NCBI GenBank assembly: GCA_033782935.1
Contig: JAWQEG010004784.1
Coordinates: 33,501-97,500 of the forward strand
Direction of reading: 5' to 3'
Source: Petrolisthes cinctipes
Lineage: Eukaryota > Arthropoda > Malacostraca > Decapoda > Porcellanidae
DNA length: 64,000 nucleotides
Shown here: in pieces, positions 1 through 10,500 of the stretch
How positions within the stretch are numbered: position 1 is the stretch's first letter
Layout: every line of letters starts with the position of its first letter
Translations under genes and position numbers: made by a program
Notes under the pieces: model-generated
The model's input: the letters and a program-made list of their open reading frames with translations, nothing else
Told to the model about the DNA's origin: nothing
The model's database searches: none

Positions 1-4
1 TATA

Positions 5-1297
5 CAGGTGATGTTTATGTAGTCTTTTTAATAAGCATGATATAATTACAATAATAGTAAGAGTAACACTAAATATTGAGGAGGAAACAGACTTCTCATT
101 CAAACTACGTGGCTTCAGTTCCACAGTGACTCCAAAGTGTAATTATTGCTCAAAATGGTGGTTGGATAAAATATTAACATGTCCAGTAATAATGTTTCTT
201 GTAAAGTTCCCTTATGTGTTGCAATGTGAACACTAAATAAATTTTATGCATGGTGATATTTATTTCTGTAGTAAAATTTGTAATAACGCTATTGAGTATA
301 GATTTCAAGTATATACTGTATTGATAAAATATAAACATTGGTTTCATATCCGATCATATGGCTGCACTGTGAATTAATATACTGTGTTGGAACCTCACTA
401 CACACTTTACAGAGACTAATATTATCATTCTTAGAGTAATAGATGGCATGATGCTGGTTTCATTGTTACTATTTTCCGGCGGGCAACCACTGTTACCATA
501 ACCCTGTCCAATAGAAACGTCTGGTAGGTGGTTGGCGGGAACTTCTCCATATGGTAACATTGCTAAGAAAGCGAAAGAAATAAGTTTAATGGCGGGCACT
601 TGCTCAATTGTGTGGATGGGGCTCAAATAGTATCGTTGATCAAAATGGTAGTGTGCAGCATACTGTAAATGTCTACATAAAATGTGAGGCAACTGCCAAA
701 GCCTTCCAACTTCTAATATCATGTTATCATTTCACATTATTGTTTCCTGCAGGTTATAGTGAATTATAATACATGATTGTTGAATTAATTAAGAAAACAC
801 TGATGCTCAGGTGCCCTGAGACTTGACGGTATATAATTGTCAATGGTAACCCTCGTTTCTACGCTTATCACAGTGAGAAGAGATGGATGATCCATGTGAA
901 CAATGTATGGTGTGAAGAGGTATGGCAAAAATGGTTTTTAGACCTCTCAAATTACTGTTTTCGAATGGGACAATCTCGTCATAGAAAGTATCCAATCCTA
1001 TATCACATATTATATGACACTGTAGAATTCCAGAAGTGTGTTAGATTACCAAATCTCTCATGTTGGTATTTTATAAGGAAACAGAAACTTTGCACTTCGA
1101 CAGATACCAATACCAATTAGACAATTTGTCTCGGACAGGTTCCTCTGTTTCGAAGGTTGAAGTCATTCGAATATAACCCCTGAAACACTTTCCTATATCC
1201 TAACATAACATCATAAATTGTTTGGTACTCAATATTAAGTGTTACTATAATTGTAATTATATCATGTTTATTTAGTAAGCTATGTAAACATCACCTG
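5..1297. mobile_element. TIR DNA transposon with ~80-bp inverted ends
   Basis: The first ~85 bases of the window recur in inverted orientation at about 1225-1297. Both ends start CAGGTGATGTTTA and both are preceded by TATA, consistent with a TA target-site duplication as used by Tc1/mariner-like elements. The inner parts of the arms also align, with scattered differences (for example ATGATATAATTACAAT on both). The interior has only short reading frames (354-722 minus, 887-1120 plus) without a recognisable transposase, so it is probably non-autonomous. It sits in the intron upstream of the first visible SF3A3 exon. The superfamily is inferred from ends and target only. Confidence 0.7.
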
Positions 1298-1797
1298 TAT
1301 ACAATATTTTGTGCCATGGAGTTAATGAATTATTCAGTAGTAAAACAATGAAAAAAGCATTTGTTTCGGCACTTAATGCTTCAGCCAGTTACATTCATCC
1401 TTACAAGGGTTGTAGGTTCTGAGTGATCCCTTGATAAAATACTAGTGTTTACTATGGAGCAGCTCCCAGATATTGCCACACACCAGCAAATTTGGTTGCA
1501 GTCTTTTCTTGGGCAACTGTACATTTCAGCAACTCCCAACAACACTTGGGGCCTTTGATGACTTTCTCATTTCATCTTCACTGCACTTTTGACCAAATCA
1601 TGCCCAATCTGTGAAATGATATAGTAACGTTGTGAATGTTATAATTTCTCAAATTTAAAGAAAGTCAGAATTCTTTAGTTTAGGAAACTGTGCCTGTACG
1701 GCTCATATTAGCTGGTAGATCTTGTGTCATGGTGCACTTAAATGACACTACACTACAGTATAATGTCATAACTTCATTGGTTTTACTTTGTCAACAG
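1298..1797 (+). other. Intron of SF3A3, 3' part
   Basis: This stretch runs from the transposon end to the AG acceptor at 1796-1797. I see no further SF3A3 exon in it, nor in 1-1297, so the ~100 N-terminal codons of SF3A3 must lie upstream of the window. Confidence 0.6.
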
Positions 1798-3847
1798 ATA
1801 AGTGTGCCCATGAGTGTTGAGTTTGAAGAGATCAACAAGCAGCGGGAGGCCAATGATGAAAACCTGGTAATGGCAGACTTCACTGATGAGGAAGGATATG
1901 GAAAATATCTTGATCTACATGAATGCTACAACAAGTATCTCAACATCAAGGGTAAGTTGTATTGTGACCTGCTGTACAGTATGGTTGTATACTGTAGCTA
2001 GTGCAGTTTTTTAACCTGACAGAAATGCATTGGGTCTCATTTGGTTTCTATATTGGGTCTCTATAGGAGAAATGCCATCAGCAAGCAGTAGAAGGCTAAT
2101 ATATGCTAGCATAGTAAATTAATCTAAAACAAAGTGAATAAAGGAAAGAATAAACTTTTACTACTAGATTAGTACATTTTAGCCACAAATATATTTATCG
2201 CGCATATTTATTTTTAGGTTTAGAAAAGGTTGACTACATCACATACTTGACCTCTTTTGACCGGCTGTTTGAAGTCCCAAAAGACAAGAAGACAACACAG
2301 TACCGTGAGTACCTGTATGTGCTCCTGGACTACCTCTATGGGTATGTAGAGCGAGTCAGGCCACTGCTGGACCTGAGTGAAGAGCTTGAAGATGTGAGCA
2401 AGGACTTCAATGAACAGTGGGAAGGAGGGAGGTGAGTTTACCATCAGCCTCTTGAAATCTTTTTGCTGCAGCAAGACTTGGTACAGTGTATGTCATGACT
2501 TGTGTGTTCATCTTTAATACAACTCAAATAATTTCAAAGCATGGGTCTTGCCTAATTACATTTGTGCACATGCATATCGCATATTCTTGGCACTCCTAAG
2601 AATAACGTCAGCGGGCATGGTAGTGGTGGGGGTCTGATGTTAGACAAAACTGTTAATTATCAGTCATTCTTTATATGGTACACAGAGTACAACTAACACA
2701 AACACCCACACTGTAGTGCAGCATCCAACACAACATCACATATACTTACTGCATTTTCACACCATATTAAACACAATTCTTCAATATAACATTAAAAAGA
2801 GATTCTAATAAGAAAGCAATTGGAGTTGTCAATTTCCTATGTGTTACCAAGTACTGTATGTAACAACACGTAACTGTGGTCACCATAACAATGCAAGCAG
2901 ATTACATTCATTGTTATTGAGCAGCACTTATTTACATACTGTATGTCTCTGGTCAATGCTTTTGTGTGCTTGTTATTTATTTTTTGCCAAATACAGGACT
3001 CATTTTTCCCTACAGATTTCCAGGCTGGCCTAAGGAAACAGGAGGTGCCCTAGCAGCCATGGGTGCCCATCTGGACTTGTCTGCTTTCTCATCCTCTGAG
3101 GAGCTGATGTCCCTGGGGCTAGATCGACTGAAGTCTGCCCTCATGGCACTTGGTCTGAAATGTGGTGGGACTCTTGAGGAGAGAGCACAGAGACTCTTTA
3201 ACACCAAGGGCATATCAGTGGAAGAACTGGACCCATCACTCTTTGCCAAATCTAAGCCTGGTAAGGTGACAAAGGGCCGGGAGACAGAAAAAATCAAGGA
3301 GTTTGCCAACCTTGAGGCACAAGTATACAGATTTACAGAGATCCTGAGTGAGCAGCGAGCAGCCACTAAGGAGAATGTGCAGAGGAAACAGGCCAGAAGA
3401 GACGGGGAAGAAGAGGAGGAAGAGGAAGCATCAGCCTCAGAGTCTGAGGATGAGGCAGATGATGAGGTGCCATATAACCCCAAAAATTTGCCTCTGGGTT
3501 GGGATGGCAAACCAATACCATATTGGCTGTACAAACTTCATGGTCTCAACATCAGCTACAACTGTGAAATTTGTGGTAATTTTACATACAAGGGTCCCAA
3601 GGCATTCCAAAGGCACTTTGCTGAATGGCGTCATGCACATGGCATGAGATGTTTAGGCATCCCTAACACTGCACATTTTGCTAATGTGACACAAATTGAG
3701 GATGCTCTGAAACTGTGGGAGAAACTGAAGGTGCAAAAGACTTCAGAGCGATGGCAGTCAGAGCAAGAGGAGGAATATGAGGACTCTCAGGGTAATGTCG
3801 TGAATAGAAAAACCTTTGATGACCTCAAACGACAGGGTCTTTTGTAA
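1798..3847 (+). CDS. SF3A3: Splicing factor 3A subunit 3 (SF3a60), 5'-partial
   Basis: SF3a60 is part of the SF3a heterotrimer that joins U2 snRNP and helps it engage the branch site in the nucleus. Three exons are visible: 1798-1951, 2218-2431 and 3016-3847. Each has GT-AG borders (GTAAGT, GTGAGT donors), and spliced together they give 399 residues plus TAA. The product is near-collinear with animal SF3A3, starting at the VPMSVEFEE block (around residue 100 of the ~501-residue human protein). Visible residues include the FPGWPKE block at 124, a SAP-like helical stretch at about 155-185, an acidic run at 254-273, and a matrin-type zinc finger C306-x2-C309-x13-H323-x5-H329 followed by the conserved [14 protein letters not shown]. 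The C terminus DLKRQGLL is the family's usual end. The last intron is ~580 bp. No frameshift or missing zinc ligand is seen. The start codon is outside the window. Confidence 0.97.
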
Positions 3848-4840
3848 GATCATTATAGTTGACTGATTTTAAAATTATGGCATAAATAGGGATCATATGT
3901 AAAGCATTTGTTGTGTCAGAAGAGAGGGTATTTGTATCTTCCTGCAGTTGTGGTTGTGTAGCTTTATGGTTTAATGTCAGAGATCATGTTTTGTTGACTG
4001 ACACAAATTTCATTGTTGGAGTTTCCACAAAGGTAGAAATGAAGTTTACATTTAGAAGGGTAAGACAATCTCATAGGAAATGGTATGCCACCACAATGAC
4101 TAGTGGTGATGTTGCCTTTCCTTCATTAAATGACATATGTATACTGTAGTTATATTCTTGGATTAAAAAATCAGTCATGGACAAAGAAAACACAAGAGTG
4201 TGTTAGAAGTGCTAAAGTCAAAAGAGCTATAGAGAATGTATTATCACTCAAAAAAGTATCATACAAATACATGCTTAGATACTAAGATTTGGAAAACACA
4301 CGAGACAAGTTGAGCCTTGCAGGTGGTTTCCACATTCAATGAACCCTCTCTGTAAGTATACTTTTTTGAATGATTGTACTTATAGAGTACAAACACTTTT
4401 TTATTATTTGAGATCATGATAAAATGTTTACTGATATTCAAACTGCATCCATTCACCACACATATACTTTATATATTTTTTCCAACCCAACAATATCATC
4501 CTATGTCAATATCAGAAAAATGCTGTATCACTGTACTCACCCATATATATATACCAAACATAATTGTAAATGTCGCCTATACTATATACCAATACAATGT
4601 AATTCACTTCCATATTCTGTTGTATAGTTTGTCCACTGCTAAAGTATTAAAGTGCCCTCCATGAATGACCACAACAGCTGAACAGTCTGGAATATTCACT
4701 AATAATATACTCTGTCTATTCATTATAAAAAGATTCAGGGCATATACATTGCAGTAATTGAAACTTATAAACTACTCTGAGAAAAAACATATTCCACATT
4801 CCCTCAACCATTCTCACATTTGCCTCAAGAAAGGCAGATT
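3848..4840. other. SF3A3 3' UTR and intergenic DNA
   Basis: AT-rich sequence after the SF3A3 stop. The 3' UTR should begin here, but no canonical poly(A) signal clearly marks its end. Short open frames here lack any protein signature. I see nothing else. Confidence 0.5.
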
Positions 4841-6090
4841 GGAAAATGGGTCAGGATAAAGAAGAGAATGATAGGTCAGGGTAAATAAAAGCAAGATGGG
4901 TCAGAATAAAAAACAAGATGGAGTCAAGGTTGTTGTTGTTGATGTTCTCCTGTGGCAGAATGGCCTCCTGCCCCACAGACTCCTGGTACACTCTGGTTGC
5001 AGTGAAAAAACAAATTAAAATAAAGGAGGGGCTGGCCCTATATACCTGGGTTACCAAAGCACATCCCAGGGAAACGGGACCAGAGCTTACTGGACCAGGG
5101 AGTCTGGGGGCCTCCGACCGCCAGGGAGATTGGGGAGGTCTTTGATCCCACAGCCATTGCTGTGGGCCCAAGTCCACGTTACCACAAGAGCTACAAGTGG
5201 GGCCGCACTTTCCACGAGATCAGCCCTGAAGGGACCATAAGGGGGAGGGAGTTTACACTGCTGCATGCAAAGGGATAATGCACCCCCGTGTGCTGGCGGT
5301 CCACACAGCAGTGAAAAAAAAAAAAAAAAAAAAAAAAAGCCTCCGATTGCAGTACACCTCTCGTGGATTTTTATTCCATGTGGGCAGATCTCGTCAAATC
5401 CACTAGAAAGTGACCAGATCCTACAACAGTCTTTATTCTAGCTGTGGAGGATGACTTGTATTCACAGAGAATAAAGTCAGCCCCCCTGGGCATGTGGGGT
5501 CAATGTAATGCAAGATAGTTAAGGGCACAGAAAATTTATATGGATCAAAGTACAGTAAAGCATTTGAGAGGTCAGGGTACAAAAAAAAACAAAAAAACAA
5601 AAAAACAGGGTAGGGGAAAGCAAAAGTTCAAGGTTAGGTAGGGGAGAGGAAGAAAGAATCAGGCTGCTAGGAGAAGGAATTATATGGTAAGTAGGCTTAC
5701 AAAGTGCAATGGGTTTACTGTAGTAGGACAAGGCAGGGCAGGGCAACACAAACCATGATACTGTATTGGACAGTGCAGAGAAAAGCAAAAATATATAAAA
5801 ATTAGACAGGATAGAGTAGAACATGACAAGAAAAATCAATGAAGAGCTAGCACAACAGGGTACAGAAGTGATGATCAGACCAAGTTAGAAAAGTGTGAGG
5901 GATTGGTTAGGATAGAGTTACAAGGGGCATGACATAACAGAAAGATCGCGTAGGTCGTTAATGAAAGGTGCAAATGACAGGAGAGAACAACATAGGATAA
6001 AATATCAAAAGGATAAGTCAGGGTAGAACAATTATTATGGCAGGACAGTAAAGGGGATTGGTCAGAACAGAGTAAGACAAAACATCCTGA
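4841..6090. repeat. Degenerate purine-rich minisatellite
   Basis: On the + strand, variants of GGTCAGGRTAAAGWA recur irregularly, for example GGTCAGGATAAAG, GGTCAGGGTAAATAA, GGTCAGAATAAAA, GGTCAGGGTACAA, GGTTAGGATAGAG and GGTCAGAACAGAGTA. This gives a strongly purine-skewed strand of more than 1 kb. A SINE-like element (4931-5494) interrupts it. Copies are too diverged to give an exact period by eye. It has some likeness to arthropod telomere units (TTAGG) but is not that repeat. Confidence 0.5.
4931..5494 (-). mobile_element. SINE-like retroposon family A, copy 1
   Basis: One of four ~550-bp copies of the same sequence in this window (others at 24649, 28471 and 33224). Read on the minus strand, it starts TGCCCAGGGGGGCTGAC and ends GAACATC followed by (CAA)n. 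The flanks TGGAGTCAAGGT (4919-4930) and TGGGGTCAATGT (5495-5506) match at 10 of 12 positions, so they look like an aged target-site duplication. A 24-base A run (5315-5338) lies inside. No clear pol III A/B boxes are seen, so it may be derived from a LINE 3' region rather than from a tRNA. Confidence 0.8.
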
Positions 6091-7548
6091 AAACCAAAGA
6101 ATATGCCACCCAACAAGGCTGCAGATGGAGAATATGGCAAGCATCCAATTATGTCATATTGTGTGATTATTAGCTAAACAAGGTAAGCCTACTCTACTTG
6201 AAATCCGTGTATTATATATAGTTCGCGCTATTAAATACCAGCACAGCATAATTTTTTCCCTGGTTGTAAGTTTCTAGGACGAAGTTCACGGGAACAAAGA
6301 TCTTCTGTGTGGGAAACAGTCTCCGGGGCCCATTGGAGGTAGCCTACTTGACGTGGCACTATAGGCGCGCTGACTAACTGTGGCATTATGGCATTATTTA
6401 ACATTCCGCTGTGTTCAGTTAGCATAGTACATATCTGTATTCACTCAAGTATCGAGTGATACCTAGGGGATTGAAAGGTCAACACTGTCTTTTAGAAACT
6501 GAACAATTAGCACAGCAAAGTAGGTATAAGGAAAATATGTCTGAAGTCAAGTGGCAATTGGTCAAGCGGGTGGAACTACAGCTGTCTGTTTTTCCCATCA
6601 TGCCACGATTTGCCCAAGTTTCGTACTAGTACTTAATTATGCTTATTTCAGACAGCTATGGTATTCATAATCATTTAAAAAAGGGTTCAATAACAGTAAA
6701 TGCCCTGGGTTTCTCATTCGAGCGTAGAGAGAGATGAAAGTTCATTGACCCATGGAAAAAAGTAAAATAAACTGCTCAAATCCATTGCTTCATATGGGAC
6801 CAGGCAACCTATAAGGATATTTCAAGTAATATAAATCTTTGAAAGTGTAATAATCATACAAAATAAAGACATGTGGCGTTAAGAAATTCGGTAGTTGATA
6901 TGGCAATTATGCCTGTTGGATGACTTGTGGGTATGAGAGCAGCGGCAGGGCAGGGGTGTGTAGGGTGCCGCCGGTGCCCAGCGTTGACAGTGTTGCGGTT
7001 TTCAAGCACGTTGGGCTGATACGAATCTAAATTGGTGGAGTAATATGATTGTATTGTATTAGTATTATTATGAGTTAAGCATCATCATATAAGGTTCCAA
7101 TATTAAATTAGAATCGATAACTGTACCGTAAATATTTTGTAGCGAGCTAGACACAAACATGGAAAATATATGTACTGTAAATAAATTTGGGCGATCTTTG
7201 TGGAATATATGTACTGTAAATAAATTTGGGCGATCTTTGTGGAGGCTGGGCGAGTTTTGTAAAGCAATGTGTGGCACTGCTGGGGCGTGGGTGTGTTAGG
7301 TTAGGAGGGATGCCCACTACACACACTGACGTACACAGTTACGGGCTTACGGCGTTGCATCCAGACAAGGCCACAGCGAGAAGTGAAGCAATCAATTTCA
7401 TGTCCATTGTTATTGTTATAATACAGTGACAAGCGTTTGTTTACACACCAATAGACGAGTATCAGTGTGAAGACACACAAATCCAAGGAAAATTACCAAA
7501 TTGTGAATATTTTGAGAAGAAAGTGTTAACAAAGAGGAAGTATCCAAC
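6091..7548. other. Intergenic DNA upstream of the prolyl hydroxylase gene
   Basis: Holds no recognisable gene. It should contain the P3H promoter and 5' UTR. A TATAATAC at about 7417 and a TCAGTGT initiator-like site at about 7461 are possible core elements, but neither can be confirmed from sequence alone. Confidence 0.4.
7163..7243. repeat. Tandem duplication, 39-bp unit x2
   Basis: The unit beginning TGTACTGTAAATAAATTTGG occurs at 7171 and again at 7210, giving two nearly identical adjacent copies. It lies ~300 bp upstream of the P3H start codon, so it could fall in the promoter region. It is a recent duplication judging by the lack of differences. Confidence 0.85.
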
Positions 7549-10500
7549 ATGGTTGTGGTACTATACTGTTTGTGTTTACTGTTCCTCCACATGGGAACAA
7601 TTGATGCTGAATCTGACACAGCTGAAGTAAAATTAGATCATAGACCCTATGACTTCCTTTACAAAGAAGGAGTTACAGCCTATCTAGATAATAACTGGGA
7701 GGAATGTATGAAGTTATTTGAGGAAGCTGTACAGGACTGGCATTGGTGGGAGAACAACCTTATTAGGTAAGTGTTGTATACTGTATTGGTTCAACTTGTA
7801 TCTTAGCAGTTATGAAAGCTTAAAAACATAATGGTTAATACTTCTGTTTGATGCGTAGAAAAATTACTTGAAATAATCATTACCTGTACATGCCTATGTC
7901 ACTACCGTACTATACCTTGTCCTAGTAAGTGTACATGCCTCGTAGGCCTAATTGTAAAGAGCTTGCAGACTGAATGGCAAAGGACTAGGAATATGTCCCA
8001 GGTAACTCAGAGTGAGGAGATCAAGAATTTCACACAGAAGGTGGTGTCATTTCATTTTTACATGAGTGGGCAAAGACTGGTTAGGATTGAGGTCCTTCTG
8101 ACATCTGACCCCAATGTAATGAAAAGAAATAATAAATTTCCACATCAATTTATAATCTATTTTTCATTTTTCCAGATGTCGAAAAATATGCAGCAAAGAG
8201 AGTAATGAGACAGAGTTACTATCAAGCAAGATGACTGACGATGACCGATACTATGAGCGGGTTGTGCGCAACACACTCTGTGTCATCAGATGCAAGAAAG
8301 ATGTGTTTGGATCTCGTGTGGACCGTGTAGTAGAAAGAAATGTTACAGATGACTTTCATATTAGAAAGCCATATGATTATCTGCAGCTATGCTACTACAA
8401 GGTAAGTTACCTTTTAAAGAGTTTTTTGACCTAGCCAAACTAGTTGTTAATTGTGAGAGTCTTGTATTATTACTTTAAAACAATTTTGTATACAACATAC
8501 AAGGTACAGTACTAATGTATTAAAATTGAAAATACTAACTTGGTGATAGCATTTTTTTACCATAATTATGATAGCATGAAGCTACGTTATTTGTATATTG
8601 GATTTGATACCACAACACTAATTTTTCCCATATCTGCTGCCTATCTATAGCTCTAATGCCTCACTCACTCCGAGAATTAGCCCCAAAGGGGTGGTCATGG
8701 TAAAAAAGTCTTCTGTTCTCCCTGTTCCAGCATTCCTTCTTACTAGCTCAAGCCCTTCCCACCCACTCATATTTCTCTCCCTCATGTTCTCTTCCATGAT
8801 GTTTGCCCAAGAGACTGGTGGTCTTTCTCTCACACCAAGTCCCTTAACTTCATTCCCGTACACCGACAGTGGTCGCCGAAACTGTTTGGAAATTCATCTT
8901 TCTGTCTGCCATTGTGGGTATTCTTCACCTTATCTACTTTCAGCCAGTGTGAATTCTCCTCGAGCCCATATGGTACATCTTCTTTGTTAACTCCCCAAAC
9001 ATTTTGCTTTTTTCCTCATGTCCATTGTGCATTGCAGTTAGGGAAGGTGAAGGAGGCTGCTGATGCAGCAACTACAGTTCTTGCAGCTCAGCCTGATAAT
9101 GAAGTGATGTTGTCCAACCTTCAGTTCTACACAACCGAACTAAAGATTCAGCCTGAGGATGTAGTCAACTTGGAGCTCAAGGTATAGTAAGAACTTTCTT
9201 AACTGACATTTTACCATACTTGACACATTATGTCATCCAAGCATCTATTTTTCTCTTGCCAGGTACTATAATGCCCAATAGATTATATACTAGGGAACTT
9301 CCTCCAAAATCCTCTATCCTTTAGAAATGTTAGATCTTTGAAACTCATGCCACTCTTTCATACACTTTTCTTGTGCAGCTTTCACTTTATCATAATGTAC
9401 TTTTATCAGGTTACAATATTTGTAAAGGAAACTGAGTGGAGATCTAAATTGTGACTAATTCTTACAGAACTTCTTCCAGAATGTTCAGAATTTCATAAGA
9501 TATGTTGTAAACCCTATATAATGATCTAAACAGGGAAAAAGAGTGTTCATTAATATCCATAGATCATTAAATTGAAACAATACAGTATACACGAGTTTTA
9601 TCTTAGACTAGCATACTGGTATGTGATTATTTATTAATTTAAGTCTTAAAATTTGGAAAATCAGAATATTTAACGAATCTTTTCAGAGGTTTTCAAGTAA
9701 ATACCTCTATGGAACTCAGGCTAAATGACTTTAGGTGCAATCTGACAATGGGTTTTAGAGCGTATGAGAGGTGTGCATCAAGGCTCTGTAATGGATTACC
9801 ATTAAATGTCTGGAGTAGTGAAAATTGCACGATTTTTAAGAAAAAATTTAAAACACAACTGTTCGCAGAGTGTTACGACATGGATGATATATCACCCTGA
9901 TTCCCATTTGGGGGTCCGAGCATCTGCGCGGCTTCGGTCAACCAGACTCGGGACTGCTCGGCCAGACAGTCTGGGGAACTACAACAACATGGATGATATG
10001 AGCATTAGAAGTGATTATAGTGTTTAACAATATTGAGGGAGGCCCTGCAGAGCACCATTTGCTGGTGGAGCGGGGCCTAGAATGTCTTCTAAACAAGTAA
10101 ACAAATAAGTAAACTGCATATCTTTGAAAAAATATACAGGTATTTATGAAAACACTGAGGACTAAAGGCAAGAAGTCCATTAGAAACATACACAAATTCA
10201 ACCGATAGAAACTTACAAGTTGTGTATAAGTTATATGTTCAACAGGCACCCAAGTCAAAATAAAAAGTCACACAATGTCGCATATCTACTGTATAGGTAT
10301 CCTAATTTAAAGAACAGGGTTGCTGTGATGTAATCACATGATGTTGATGTACAATATAGTACTGTATAAAGTGAGAGCGAGATGGGAGGGTAGAGTGTCA
10401 AGCAAAGAGGTAGCAGAGAGGTGCAGGATGGAGGAGGTGAGCAATAGATTGAAGAAGCAAAGATTGAGACATGTGTGGAGGAAAGAGGAGGACATTCTGT

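Noticed and set aside
354..722. 122-codon minus-strand frame that might encode a THAP-like or transposase domain
   Set aside because: The C2CH pattern and AVPTIF-like motif needed for THAP are absent; similarity was only a vague resemblance.
4851..5177. 108-codon minus-strand frame as a gene
   Set aside because: It is part of the repeated family A retroposon and recurs at 24.5, 28.5 and 33.5 kb.
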